In this document: one piece after another, positions 27,036 to 35,736 of the stretch | Position numbering within the stretch: position 1 is the stretch's first letter | Layout of the letters: each line of letters opens with the position of its first letter | Source: Geodermatophilus telluris | GTDB taxonomy: Bacteria; Actinomycetota; Actinomycetes; Mycobacteriales; Geodermatophilaceae | Direction of reading: 5' to 3' | Length of the DNA stretch: 64,000 nt | NCBI RefSeq assembly: GCF_900102745.1 | Contig: NZ_FMZF01000007.1 | Span: 186,001-250,000 of the forward strand | The notes under the pieces: model-generated | What the model saw: the letters and a program-made list of their open reading frames with translations, nothing else | The model's database searches: none | Told to the model about the DNA's origin: nothing | Translations under genes and position numbers: made by a program

Positions 27036-27944
27036 GTGCCCGTCCTGACCGCCCGTTCCGGAGACCTGGACATCGCCTACGAGGTGCTCGGGGAGCCCGA
27101 CGGCGAGCCGCTGCTGCTGGTCATGGGACTGGGCGCGCAGATGGTCGGCTGGCCCGACGGCTTCTGCGCCGAGCTGGTCGCCCGTGGCTTCCGCGTCGTC
27201 CGGTTCGACAACCGCGACGTCGGCCTGTCCACCCACCTCGACGGCCCGGTGCCGGCGCGGGCGTGGTCGCGGGTGCCGGCCGCCTACACGCTGTCGGACA
27301 TGGCCGCCGACGCCGTCGCCGTGATGGACGCCGTCGGCTGGCCGTCCGCGCACGTCGTCGGCGCCTCGCTGGGCGGGATGATCGCCCAGCTGCTCGCCGT
27401 CGAGCACCCCGGCCGGGTGCTCTCGCTGACCTCGGTGATGTCGAAGCCCGCGCCGCGGATCGGCCGGATGCGGGCCCGGACGACGCTGGCGCTGGTGCGC
27501 AGGGCACGGCGGCTCGCGAAGGAGCAGGGCCGGCCGGCGACGCCCGAGGCGATGGCCGACTTCCTGGTCGCGATGCAGGAGGTCACCGGCTCCCCGGGCT
27601 ACCCCGCCTCCCGCGAGGACCACCTCGGGATGCTGCGGGTGGCCGTGGCCCGCGACGACCAGGGCCTCACCGGGCCGGGCGCCAAGCGGCAGCAGGCGGC
27701 GGAGCGGGTCGCCCGCGACCTGCGCGCCGAGCTGGCCGCCGTCCGGGTGCCGACGCTGGTCGTCCACGGCGACAGCGACGTGGTGATCCGGCCGGAGGGC
27801 GGCGAGGCGACGGCGGCCGCGGTGCCCGGCGCGCGCCTCGTCGTCCACCCGGGGATGGGCCACGAGCTGCCCCGCGCGCTGTGGCCGGTGCTCGCTGACG
27901 ACGTCCGGGCCACCGCCGACCAGGCCGCCGCCCGTCGCGCCTGA
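27036..27944 (+). CDS. Alpha/beta hydrolase
   Basis: 302 residues from GTG 27036, chosen because GAGGAGG precedes it by five bases; GTG 27018 is in frame but lacks one. Oxyanion region LLLVMGLGAQMVGWPDGF, RFDNRDVGLST, nucleophile elbow GASLGGMIAQL, acid Asp in VVHGDSDVVI and His in GMGHELP are all present. This is the lactonase/esterase-like group often annotated next to TetR repressors. Substrate unknown; expression is probably induced when the TetR ligand is present. Confidence 0.88.
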   Translation: MPVLTARSGDLDIAYEVLGEPDGEPLLLVMGLGAQMVGWPDGFCAELVARGFRVVRFDNRDVGLSTHLDGPVPARAWSRVPAAYTLSDMAADAVAVMDAVGWPSAHVVGASLGGMIAQLLAVEHPGRVLSLTSVMSKPAPRIGRMRARTTLALVRRARRLAKEQGRPATPEAMADFLVAMQEVTGSPGYPASREDHLGMLRVAVARDDQGLTGPGAKRQQAAERVARDLRAELAAVRVPTLVVHGDSDVVIRPEGGEATAAAVPGARLVVHPGMGHELPRALWPVLADDVRATADQAAARRA

Positions 27945-27969
27945 GCCGACGCGCTGGTTGACTCGGCGG

Positions 27970-28140
27970 ATGGTCTCGCCGATCCCCGAGCCGGAGCCGC
28001 TGATCGACCCGACCGAGCCGGTCCCCGACGACCCGGGCGAGCTGCTCCCGGACGCCCCCGAGCCGCTGCCGCCCGCGCCGGTCGAGCCGACGCCCGACGA
28101 CCCCGGCGGCGACCCCGGTGGGGTGCCCGAACCCGCCTGA
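27970..28140 (+). CDS. Small acidic proline-rich protein, unknown function
   Basis: 56 residues from ATG 27970 (TTG 27958 would add four). The sequence is almost entirely Pro, Asp and Glu (IPEPEPLIDPTEPVPDDPGE, EPTPDDPGGDPGGVPEPA) and must be disordered. It is the opposite in charge of the surrounding Arg-rich noise frames, which supports real coding. No family recognised. It lies between the hydrolase and the convergent mntH. Confidence 0.5.
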   Translation: MVSPIPEPEPLIDPTEPVPDDPGELLPDAPEPLPPAPVEPTPDDPGGDPGGVPEPA

Positions 28141-28164
28141 ACCACCGGCGGGCGGTCGCCGCGC

Positions 28165-29457
28165 TCAGCGCACGAGGCCGAGCAGCAGGTGGCCGTTGAG
28201 GCCGATGATCAGCGCGGCCACCACCGCGCCGGCCACCGTGGTGACCCGGCGGTTGACCCAGCCCCCCATGAGGTCGCGGCGGCTGGTCAGCCACAGCAGC
28301 GGCACCAGGGCGAACGGGATGCCGAAGCTGAGCACCACCTGCGACCAGACCAGCGCGGTCGTGGGGTCACCGCCGAGGACCAGCACGGCCAGGGCCGGGG
28401 TGAGCGTGACCAGCCGGCGGACGAGCACCGGGACGTGCCGCTTGAGGAACCCGGCCATCACCACCTGCCCGGCGTGCGTGCCGACCGAGGAGGAGGCGAA
28501 CCCGCTGGCCAGCAGCGCGACGGCGAAGGCGAGCGCGGCCCCGCCGCCGAGCTGGGCGCCGAGGCCCGCGTGCACGCCCTCCAGCGAGGTCACCTCGTCG
28601 GCGCTGCCGGTGAACAACTGCGCGGCGATGACCAGCATCGCGGCGTTGACCAGGCCGGCCACGCCCATCGCCAGCAGCACGTCCAGGCGCTGGGCCCGCA
28701 GCAGCCGGCGCCGGCCCTCGTGCGTGCGGCCGGCGGTCACGACGTCGCCGTAGCGGCCCGGCGTGAGCGCGGAGTGCACGTAGATGACGTGCGGCATGAC
28801 CGTGGCGCCGAGGATGCCGGTGGCCAGCACCAGGCTCTCCGGGCCCTCGAAGGAGGGCACCATCCCGCCGGCCAGCCCGCCGACGTCGACCCCGGCACCG
28901 AGGAGCGTGTAGGCGAACCCGGCGCCGATGACCAGCAGCAGCCCGGTGATGACCCGCTCGAAGGGCCGGTGCCCGCGCGACTGCGCCCCCAGCAGCACGA
29001 ACGCGACGACGGCGGTGATCAGCCCGCCGATCGGCAGCGGCACCCCGAACAGCAGGTACAGCGCCACCGCGCCACCGACGATCTCGGCGAGGTCGGTGGC
29101 GATGGCGACCGCCTCGGCCTGCAGCCACAGCCCCCAGGTCACCGGCCGGGGCAGCCGCTCGCGGCACAGGGTGGCCAGGTCGCGGCCGGTGGCCAGGCCC
29201 AGCTTGGCGGTCAGGCTCTGGATGAGCATCGCCATGAGGTTGGCCGCGACGATCACCCACAGCAGCGTGTAGCCGAACGAGGCGCCGCCGGAGAAGTTGG
29301 TCGCGAAGTTGCCGGGGTCGACGTAGGCGACGGCGGCGACGAAGGCCGGACCCAGCAGCGGCCAGACCCGCCGCCGTCCGGCCGGCGCGGGCGACGGGCG
29401 GGGGGTGCCGACGAGCGTCGTCGGCAGGACGGCGGCCTCGGTCTTCGACAGGTACAC
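28165..29457 (-). CDS. mntH: Nramp family divalent metal transporter MntH
   Basis: 430 residues, 11 hydrophobic segments. The metal site is intact: AYVDPGNFATNF in helix 1 and TVMPHVIYVHSA in helix 6. It imports Mn2+ and possibly Fe2+ with protons. GTG start at 29455-29457. No MntR box was recognised upstream. Manganese uptake fits an oxidative-stress-tolerant actinobacterium, which is inference. Confidence 0.95.
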   Translation of the reverse strand: MYLSKTEAAVLPTTLVGTPRPSPAPAGRRRVWPLLGPAFVAAVAYVDPGNFATNFSGGASFGYTLLWVIVAANLMAMLIQSLTAKLGLATGRDLATLCRERLPRPVTWGLWLQAEAVAIATDLAEIVGGAVALYLLFGVPLPIGGLITAVVAFVLLGAQSRGHRPFERVITGLLLVIGAGFAYTLLGAGVDVGGLAGGMVPSFEGPESLVLATGILGATVMPHVIYVHSALTPGRYGDVVTAGRTHEGRRRLLRAQRLDVLLAMGVAGLVNAAMLVIAAQLFTGSADEVTSLEGVHAGLGAQLGGGAALAFAVALLASGFASSSVGTHAGQVVMAGFLKRHVPVLVRRLVTLTPALAVLVLGGDPTTALVWSQVVLSFGIPFALVPLLWLTSRRDLMGGWVNRRVTTVAGAVVAALIIGLNGHLLLGLVR

Positions 29458-29567
29458 GGGGGCCTCGCAGGGGACGGGTCGGGGTTCCTGCCCTCGCTCT
29501 GCCCGCCCCGGGTGTCACGGTGGGGCCAGGCCGTGGCCCGCGTGGGCCGAGGTGAGGCTGGCCTGGG

Positions 29568-30311
29568 TCAGCCGGCGGTGAGTCGCCGGGCGCGCTCGAC
29601 GAGGGCGTCGATGCGCCGGGCGTGGGCGCCGCGCCAGTAGACCCGGCCGCAGCCCGGGCACCGGGAGAAGTCCCTCGCGGTGCGCCGGGTGCCCGGCTCC
29701 AGCTCGGCGGCGACCGCGGCGGCGTCGACGGCGACCGGCACCCCGTTGCACGCCGGGCACCGGGTGAGCGGCGCCAGCGCGGGGCGGAAGCGGTCGAGCA
29801 CGTCGGCGAGATGCTCGTCCGGCGCCGCGCCGCGCACCCACGCCCCGGCCGGCAGGGCGCGGCGCATCAGCAGCCCGCGGTCCTGGGTGAGCAGCACCCG
29901 GTCCTCGGCGACGGCGGCCGCGACCAGCTCGGCGTCGTCGGCGTCCGCGGCGCGGGCCTCCGGCGACCAGGCCGTGTCCAGGCCGAGCAGCCGCATCCGC
30001 CGGGCCAGCGCACCGAGCCCCACGTCGAGCAGGAAGCCACCCGGCGGCACCGGCTGCGGGCGGGGCACGGGACGGACGGCGACCGTCGCGCCGGGCCGCG
30101 GGCGCGCGTCCCGGGCGACGGGGACGCCGTCGACGAGCAGTCGGCCCACCTCGGTGAGGGGGACCCCGGCGGCCTGCACGAGGTGCCCGACGGTCGCGTC
30201 CGGGTCGGCCGCGAGCACCCGCCGGCCGGCCGCGCGGTCGCGGGCGGGCAGCAGCGGCCGCAGCGCGTCGTCGACCGCGACCGTGACGGCGGCGTCGGGC
30301 GGGCGGACCAC
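29568..30311 (-). CDS. Mut7-C RNase domain protein with N-terminal ubiquitin-like domain
   Basis: 247 residues. The first 90 resemble a MoaD/ubiquitin-like fold (DATVGHLVQAAGVPLTEVGR, LLVDGVPVARDARPRPGATV). The rest is Mut7-C: FLLDVGLGALARRMRLLGLD, DAELVAAAVAEDRVLLTQDR, then a zinc ribbon CPAC ... CPGCGRVYW. Mut7-C is a PIN-like fold presumed to act on RNA. This two-domain form is common in actinobacteria. Function not established. Confidence 0.85.
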   Translation of the reverse strand: MVRPPDAAVTVAVDDALRPLLPARDRAAGRRVLAADPDATVGHLVQAAGVPLTEVGRLLVDGVPVARDARPRPGATVAVRPVPRPQPVPPGGFLLDVGLGALARRMRLLGLDTAWSPEARAADADDAELVAAAVAEDRVLLTQDRGLLMRRALPAGAWVRGAAPDEHLADVLDRFRPALAPLTRCPACNGVPVAVDAAAVAAELEPGTRRTARDFSRCPGCGRVYWRGAHARRIDALVERARRLTAG

Positions 30312-30400
30312 GGCCGGCCCCTACCCGGACGCGGATGGGTCGGACCCCGCCGGAGCGGGCATGGGTCCGCAGACCGCACCCGCGACCCCCGGGAGTCCCC

Positions 30401-31204
30401 GTGACCCTGCCCACCGACCGCCCCCTCGCCCTCGTCACCGGTGCCTCCAGCGGCATCGGCCTGGAGCTGGCCCGGCAGTTCGCCGAGCACGGCTTCGACC
30501 TCGTCGTCGCCGCCGAGGACGACGAGCTCGACGCCGCCGCCGAGTCGCTGCGCGCGACGGGGGCGCACGTGTCCCCGGTGCGCGGCGACCTCACCCGCTA
30601 CGAGGACCGGGAGCTGCTGGTCGCCGCCGTCCGCGGGGCCGGCCGCCCGCTGGCCGCCGCGGCGATCAACGCCGGCGTGGGCGTCGGCGGGGCCTTCACC
30701 GACACCGACCTCGACGCCGAGCTGGGCATCGTGGCGCTCAACTGCGGCTCGACCGTGCACCTGGCCAAGCGGGTGGCGCAGGACATGGCCGCCCGCGGCG
30801 AGGGCCGGATCCTGTTCACCTCGTCGGTGGCCTCGCAGGCGCCGCAGCCGTTCCAGGCGGTGTACGGCGCGAGCAAGGCGTTCGTCCAGCACCTGGCTCT
30901 CGCGCTGCGCGAGGAGCTCTCGGACACGGGGGTGAGCGTCACCGCGCTGCTGCCCGGGCCCACCGACACCGAGTTCTTCGACCGCGCCGACCTCACGGAC
31001 ACCCGGATGGGGGCGACCGACGCGAAGGACGACCCCGCGCAGGTGGCCCGCCAGGGCTACGAGGGGCTGATGGACGGCGAGGCGTCGGTGTTCGCCGGGT
31101 CGCTGGCCAGCAAGGCGATGGGCCGGCTGTCGGCGGTCACGCCGGGCAACGTGGCCGCCAAGCTCAACCGGAAGATGGCCGAGCCGGGCTCCGCGGACGG
31201 CTGA
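30401..31204 (+). CDS. Short-chain dehydrogenase/reductase
   Basis: 267 residues, GTG 30401. LALVTGASSGIGLELARQFA binds NAD(P), INAGVGVGG matches the NAG motif, and the catalytic triad is Ser in LFTSSVASQAP with YGASK (Tyr and Lys). Substrate unknown. It is closely followed by two GNAT genes in the same direction. Confidence 0.88.
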   Translation: MTLPTDRPLALVTGASSGIGLELARQFAEHGFDLVVAAEDDELDAAAESLRATGAHVSPVRGDLTRYEDRELLVAAVRGAGRPLAAAAINAGVGVGGAFTDTDLDAELGIVALNCGSTVHLAKRVAQDMAARGEGRILFTSSVASQAPQPFQAVYGASKAFVQHLALALREELSDTGVSVTALLPGPTDTEFFDRADLTDTRMGATDAKDDPAQVARQGYEGLMDGEASVFAGSLASKAMGRLSAVTPGNVAAKLNRKMAEPGSADG

Positions 31205-31218
31205 GGCACGATGGCCGG

Positions 31219-31764
31219 GTGCTGCCCGGTCCCGCCGTCGTCGAGGCCGGCCCCGTCCGGCTGCGCCCCTGGCGGGACGACGACGTCGACGACGTGTGGG
31301 CCGCCCAGCAGGACCCGGCCGTGCGGCTGTGGGCCGGCGGCGTGGCGTCCCGGGAGGAGACCGTCGCGCTGCTCGCCCGGCTGACCGGCCAGCCGAACCG
31401 GGTGTCGTGGGCGGTCGCCGACGCCGGGTCCGGTGCGTTCCTCGGCTCGCTGACGCTGCACTCGGTCGACGTCGTCACCAACCACGCGCAGGCGGGGTAC
31501 TGGACGGCACCCGCCGCCCGGGGCCGCGGGGTGGCCGCCCGGGCGCTCGACGCCGCCGTCCGGTGGGCGTTCGCCACCCTGCCGGTGGACCGGGTGGCGG
31601 TGTTCCACGCCGCGGAGAACGCGGCGTCGGCGCGGGTGGCCGCCAAGGCGGGCTTCACCCTCGAGGGCCGGCTGCGCCGCTCCTACCGGTACGGCGACGG
31701 GGCCGAGCACGACGAGCTGGTGTGGGCGCGGCTGGCCGGGGACGAGGCCCCGCACCTCGGCTGA
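31219..31764 (+). CDS. GNAT family N-acetyltransferase (tandem copy 1)
   Basis: 181 residues, GTG 31219. RimJ/RimL-type GNAT: GPVRLRPWRDDDVDDVWAAQ, AGYWTAPAARGRGVAARALD (acetyl-CoA binding) and ARVAAKAGFTLEGRLRRSYR. It shares long stretches with the next gene, so the pair arose by tandem duplication. Probable substrates are protein or small-molecule amines. Confidence 0.85.
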   Translation: MLPGPAVVEAGPVRLRPWRDDDVDDVWAAQQDPAVRLWAGGVASREETVALLARLTGQPNRVSWAVADAGSGAFLGSLTLHSVDVVTNHAQAGYWTAPAARGRGVAARALDAAVRWAFATLPVDRVAVFHAAENAASARVAAKAGFTLEGRLRRSYRYGDGAEHDELVWARLAGDEAPHLG

Positions 31765-31778
31765 GGCAGGATCCCGGC

Positions 31779-32351
31779 GTGCAGCCGCTCCCCACCGAGG
31801 TGCCCGCCGGCCCGCTCGTGCTGCGGCCCTGGCGCGCGGGCGACGCCGAGGCCGTGCAGGCCGCGCTGACCGACCCGGCCACGGACCTGTGGAGCAACCC
31901 CGGACGGGTCCGCACGCTCGAGGACGCCCGGTACTGGGTGGCCCGCCGCGCCGACTGGAGCGAGGGGACGCAGGCGACCTGGGCGGTCGCCGACGCCGCC
32001 GGCGGCCGGCTGTGCGGCTCGGTGTCGCTGCACTCGATCGACCTGGTGCAGGGCGACGCCGAGGTCGGTTACTGGGCGGTGCCCGCCGTGCGGGGCCGCG
32101 GGCTGACCGCGCGCGCCGTCGACGCCGCCGTCCGCTGGGGCTTCACCGCGCTGCTGCTCGACCGGGTCGAGCTGGTGCACGCCGTCGACAACCCGGCGTC
32201 GGGGCGGGTCGCGGCGAAGGCCGGGTTCACCCTCGAGGGACGGCTGCGCCGCTCGCACCGCTACGGCGACGGCGTGCGGCGCGACGAGCTGCTGTGGGCG
32301 CGACTGGCCGACGACGACGTCCCCGACCTCCGCAGCCGCCCGGCGCGGTGA
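31779..32351 (+). CDS. GNAT family N-acetyltransferase (tandem copy 2)
   Basis: 190 residues, GTG 31779, 14 bp after copy 1. The acetyl-CoA loop is VGYWAVPAVRGRGLTARAVD; the C-terminal RVAAKAGFTLEGRLRRSHRY is nearly identical to copy 1, while the N-terminal substrate side (LTDPATDLWSNPGRVRTLED) differs. This suggests two related acetyltransferases with different targets. Confidence 0.85.
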   Translation: MQPLPTEVPAGPLVLRPWRAGDAEAVQAALTDPATDLWSNPGRVRTLEDARYWVARRADWSEGTQATWAVADAAGGRLCGSVSLHSIDLVQGDAEVGYWAVPAVRGRGLTARAVDAAVRWGFTALLLDRVELVHAVDNPASGRVAAKAGFTLEGRLRRSHRYGDGVRRDELLWARLADDDVPDLRSRPAR

Positions 32352-32390
32352 GCGGGTCGGCGTCCGGGTGGGTGGGTCCGCCTGCGGGGG

Positions 32391-32424
32391 TTGACGTGAC
32401 GGCGTCTGACATCTGAGATGTCAG
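32391..32424 (+). promoter_or_regulatory. Palindromic GntR operator over the likely promoter
   Basis: CTGACATC-TGA-GATGTCAG (32406-32424) is a perfect 8-bp inverted repeat with three-base spacer. TTGACG at 32391-32396 could be a -35 element, placing the -10 (TGAGAT, 32414-32419) inside the palindrome. Binding by the GntR protein encoded immediately downstream would block transcription of gntR-acdS. Confidence 0.65.
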
Positions 32425-33092
32425 TTGTGGCCGCCGCTCTCGCTCCCGTCGGCCGGGTGCTGCTGCGCGACCAGGCGCTCACCCGCATCCGGGCCGCGAT
32501 CGTGAGCGGTGACCTCGCGCCGGGCGCCGTGGTGAAGGACGCCGAGCTCGCCGACCGCCTCGGCCTCTCGGTCGCGCCGGTGCGGGCCGCGCTGGCCCGG
32601 CTGGTCGACGAGGGGCTGGTGGAGGCCAAGCCGCAGAGCCACACCCGGGTCACCCCGCTGCGGCCGGGCCAGGTGCGCGACGCCGCCGTCGTCGTCCGGG
32701 CCATGCACGAGCTCGCCGCCCGGGAGGCGGCCGGGCAGGTGACCGACGGCGACGTCGCCGCGATGCGCGCGGCCAACGGGCGGTTCGCCGCCGCCGTGGA
32801 CGCCGGCGACCTCGACGCCGCCCTCGCCGCCGACGACGACCTGCACGCCGTGCTGCTCGCCCGGGCCGGCAACACCGCGCTGACCGCGACCGTCGAGCGC
32901 TTCACCCCGGCCATCCGCCGGCTGGAGCGCGCCCGCTTCGCCGCGGCGCACGGCCGGGAGTCCGTCGTCCTGCACGACCGCCTCATCGCCGCCTGCGCGG
33001 TGGCCGACGTCGACGCCGCCGTCGCCACCACCACCGCGATCTGGACCGCACTGCTGTCCGAACTGGAGGAGACCCGTGACGACGCTGGCTGA
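32418..33092 (+). CDS. GntR family (FadR-type) regulator of the acdS operon
   Basis: 224 residues if ATG 32418 is used, but that codon lies inside the palindrome and has no ribosome-binding site. GTG 32427 is a plausible leaderless start just after the inferred -10. Winged helix: [43 protein letters not shown]-type ligand domain: [20 protein letters not shown] and [14 protein letters not shown]. It overlaps acdS by 17 bp, so it very probably controls that gene in response to ACC or an amino acid. Confidence 0.88.
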   Translation: MSVVAAALAPVGRVLLRDQALTRIRAAIVSGDLAPGAVVKDAELADRLGLSVAPVRAALARLVDEGLVEAKPQSHTRVTPLRPGQVRDAAVVVRAMHELAAREAAGQVTDGDVAAMRAANGRFAAAVDAGDLDAALAADDDLHAVLLARAGNTALTATVERFTPAIRRLERARFAAAHGRESVVLHDRLIAACAVADVDAAVATTTAIWTALLSELEETRDDAG

Positions 33093-34098
33093 CTTCCCCC
33101 GCACCCCGCTGCTCTTCGGCCCCTCGCCGGTGCACCGGCTCGACCGGCTCACCGCGCACCTCGGCGGCGCCGCGGTCTGGGCCAAGCGGGAGGACTGCAA
33201 CTCCGGCATCGCCTACGGCGGCAACAAGACCCGCAAGCTCGAGTACCTCGTCGCCGACGCCCTCGCTCAGGGCTGCGACACCCTCGTCTCGATCGGCGGG
33301 GTGCAGAGCAACCACACCCGGCAGGTGGCCGCCGTCGCCGCGCACGTCGGGCTGTCCTGCGTGCTGGTGCAGGAGAGCTGGGTGGACTGGCCCGACGCCG
33401 TCTACGACAAGGTCGGCAACATCCTGGTCAGCCGGCTGGCCGGCGCCGACGTGCGGCTGGTCAGGGCCGGGTTCGGCATCGGGTTCAAGGAGAGCTGGGA
33501 GGCCGCGCTCGCCGAGATCGAGGCGCGCGGCGGGAAGCCCTACGCCATCCCGGCCGGCGCCAGCGACCACCCGCTCGGCGGGCACGGCTTCGCCAACTGG
33601 GCGCTGGAGGTCGCGCAGCAGGAGGCCGAGCTCGGCGTCTTCTTCGACACCGTCGTCGTCTGCTCGGTGACCGGCTCGACGCAGGCCGGGATGGTCGCCG
33701 GGTTCGCGCTGCTCGAGGAGCAGGGCGGCCGGCCGCGGCGGGTGCTCGGCGTCGACGCCAGCGCGAAGCCCGCCGAGACCCGCGACCAGGTGCTGCGCAT
33801 CGCCCGGCGGACCGCGCGGGCCATCGGCGTGCAGCGGGAACTCACCCTCGACGACGTCGAGCTCGACGAGCGCTTCCACGGCGGCGTCTACGGCATCCCC
33901 GACCAGGCCACCATCCGCGCGATGGAGACCGCCGCCCGCACCGAGGGGATGGTCACCGACCCGGTGTACGAGGGGAAGTCGATGGCCGCGGTGCTCGACC
34001 TGGTCGGCCGCCGCGAGATCGGCCCGTCGGCGACGGTGCTCTACGCCCACCTCGGCGGCCAGCCCGCGCTCAACGGCTACAGCGCGCTGTTCTCCTGA
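33076..34098 (+). CDS. acdS: 1-aminocyclopropane-1-carboxylate (ACC) deaminase
   Basis: 340 residues. PLP Lys51 sits in [12 protein letters not shown], followed by [17 protein letters not shown]. The residues that separate true ACC deaminase from D-cysteine desulfhydrase are present: Glu299 in DPVYEGKSM and Leu in [14 protein letters not shown]. The enzyme breaks ACC, the plant ethylene precursor, into 2-oxobutyrate and ammonia, giving nitrogen and lowering plant ethylene. GTG 33076 lies inside the regulator gene. The 3' end overlaps the convergent membrane-protein gene by 22 bp. Confidence 0.93.
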   Translation: MTTLADFPRTPLLFGPSPVHRLDRLTAHLGGAAVWAKREDCNSGIAYGGNKTRKLEYLVADALAQGCDTLVSIGGVQSNHTRQVAAVAAHVGLSCVLVQESWVDWPDAVYDKVGNILVSRLAGADVRLVRAGFGIGFKESWEAALAEIEARGGKPYAIPAGASDHPLGGHGFANWALEVAQQEAELGVFFDTVVVCSVTGSTQAGMVAGFALLEEQGGRPRRVLGVDASAKPAETRDQVLRIARRTARAIGVQRELTLDDVELDERFHGGVYGIPDQATIRAMETAARTEGMVTDPVYEGKSMAAVLDLVGRREIGPSATVLYAHLGGQPALNGYSALFS

Positions 34099-34379
34099 CG
34101 CACGGCGCGGGGAGCGGCGGAGGCCAGCGTCCGGCCCCCGGCGCGCAGGCCGGCGCCGATCAGCCGGCGCAGCGCGACGATCGCCGCCGCGGTGCCGAGC
34201 GACGTCCAGGTCGGCTCCGCCGCCAGCCGCAGGAGGCCCGCAGCGAGCAGCAGGTCGAGCAGGACGGCCAGCGCGAGGGCGGGACGGCGGGTGGCGGCCA
34301 GCGCGACCGTCCCGGCGACCAGCGCCAGCCCGCTGACGGCCAGCGCCAGCAGTCCCGGTACCGCCCCCAGCGAGGTCAC
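34077..34379 (-). CDS. Small hydrophobic membrane protein
   Basis: 100 residues from GTG 34377-34379, which overlaps the stop of the DUF1622 gene. Three hydrophobic stretches ([60 protein letters not shown]). No family is recognised. Coupling to the DUF1622 gene suggests a joint membrane function. Confidence 0.65.
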   Translation of the reverse strand: MTSLGAVPGLLALAVSGLALVAGTVALAATRRPALALAVLLDLLLAAGLLRLAAEPTWTSLGTAAAIVALRRLIGAGLRAGGRTLASAAPRAVRQENSAL

Positions 34380-34774
34380 ACGCCGCGCCCGCGGTGCTCG
34401 GCCGACGCCGGGTCGGGTGCCGGTGCTCCGGTCTCCTCGGCCACCTGCCGGCGCTCCTCGGCGATCTCCCGGGACAGGAAGTAGTTCAGCGCCGTCCGGA
34501 TCGCGGCGACGGCGGCCAGCTGGCCGAGCTCGCGGAAGCTGGGCGCCACCGCCGTCCGCAGCACGTCGCTGGCCAGCTGGAACTCCAGCCCCAGGGCGAG
34601 GAACCGGCCGAGGGTCAGCCGCACCGGCACGAACGCGTGCGAGCCGCCGCGGCGCACGCCCACCCACACGAAGCGGACGAACGCCCACACCGCCCCGATC
34701 AGGATGACGGCGGCCCCGCAGGCCTCGACCACGGTGACCAGGACGCCGACGACGTCGGCGAGCAGCTCCTCCAC
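34376..34774 (-). CDS. DUF1622 family membrane protein
   Basis: 132 residues. VEACGAAVILIGAVWAFVRF, RFLALGLEFQLASDVLRTAV and AAIRTALNYFLSREI are the DUF1622 signature segments. Two or three membrane helices with a charged C-terminal tail. Function unknown. It starts at ATG 34772-34774 and overlaps the next gene by four bases. Confidence 0.82.
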   Translation of the reverse strand: MEELLADVVGVLVTVVEACGAAVILIGAVWAFVRFVWVGVRRGGSHAFVPVRLTLGRFLALGLEFQLASDVLRTAVAPSFRELGQLAAVAAIRTALNYFLSREIAEERRQVAEETGAPAPDPASAEHRGRGV

Positions 34775-34804
34775 GCCGCCGCCCCTACCCGCGCCGCGGT
34801 CCGG

Positions 34805-35503
34805 TCACAACGTGACGGCGAGGCCGTCCGGCGGCGGCGCGTCCAGGGCGGCGCGGACGTCGGGGCGCTCGGGCGCCAGCCCGGCCCCCGCCAGCACGAC
34901 GTCGCGCACGAGCGCGTGCCACCGGCCCACCGCGCGCACCATCCCGTGCCCGCCGGGCAGGGTGAACCGGGCGACGCGCACCCCGGCCCGGTGCGCCCGG
35001 ACGGCGAAGTCCTCCGACAGCCGGGCCGGCACCCACCGGTCGCCGCGGCCGTGGGCGAGGACGACGGTGCGCCCGCGCAGGTGGCCGACCGGCTCGCCCG
35101 GCGGCGTCCACGGGGCCAGTCCGCACACCGCGACCACCGAGGGGTCGTCGCCGGCCCGCAGCACGGCCCGCCCGCCCATCGAGTGCCCGACCAGCACCAC
35201 CGGGACGTCGCCGTGCCGCTCGCGCACCCGGTCCAGCGCCCAGCGGACGTCGGCGTGCGCGTCGGCGGCGTCGCCGTTCCAGCCGGCCACGCGGTAGCGC
35301 ACCAGGTAGGTGTCCACCCCGCGCCCGGAGGCTGCGCGGGACACCGCCTCCTGGATGGCGCGCATCCGGATCAGCGACAGCGCGCGCTCCCGGGGCGGCT
35401 CGACGCTGGCGACGGTGCCGCCGTGCGCGAAGACGGCCACCGCGCGGGTGCGCGCGGTGGCCGGGGTGTGGTCGAGGGCGGGGACCCGGGCGGCGGTCGT
35501 CAA
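34805..35503 (-). CDS. Alpha/beta hydrolase
   Basis: 232 residues from TTG 35501-35503, which overlaps the stop of the upstream small gene (TTGA). FAHGGTVASVEPP, VVLVGHSMGGRAVLRAG (nucleophile Ser), VLAHGRGDRWVPA (acid) and LPGGHGMVRAV (His) define the fold. Dienelactone hydrolase-like or esterase; substrate unknown. A later start is not available without losing the first strand. Confidence 0.8.
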   Translation of the reverse strand: MTTAARVPALDHTPATARTRAVAVFAHGGTVASVEPPRERALSLIRMRAIQEAVSRAASGRGVDTYLVRYRVAGWNGDAADAHADVRWALDRVRERHGDVPVVLVGHSMGGRAVLRAGDDPSVVAVCGLAPWTPPGEPVGHLRGRTVVLAHGRGDRWVPARLSEDFAVRAHRAGVRVARFTLPGGHGMVRAVGRWHALVRDVVLAGAGLAPERPDVRAALDAPPPDGLAVTL

Positions 35504-35694
35504 CGGCGGCCGCGCAGCCGGGCGCGCGCCCGGTCGCCGAGGTCGCCGGCCTGCAGGAGTGCCCGGCTCACCGGGTTCGGCCCGCGGCGGCGCTCCAGCG
35601 CCTGCCCGACGCGGCGCAGCAGTCCGGTGGCCAGCGGCACCAGCACGGTCACGATCAGCCAGACCCGCAGCCGGCGGGTGAGGAACAGCCACAT
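35500..35694 (-). CDS. Small membrane-anchored basic protein
   Basis: 64 residues, ATG 35692-35694. One hydrophobic segment (RVWLIVTVLVPLATGLL) followed by an Arg-rich tail. No known family. Its stop overlaps the hydrolase start, so the two are translated together. Confidence 0.65.
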   Translation of the reverse strand: MWLFLTRRLRVWLIVTVLVPLATGLLRRVGQALERRRGPNPVSRALLQAGDLGDRARARLRGRR

Positions 35695-35736
35695 GGTCGG
35701 GGCGTGTGCCCGGCGCCGGGGAGGTGCAACCGCCGG

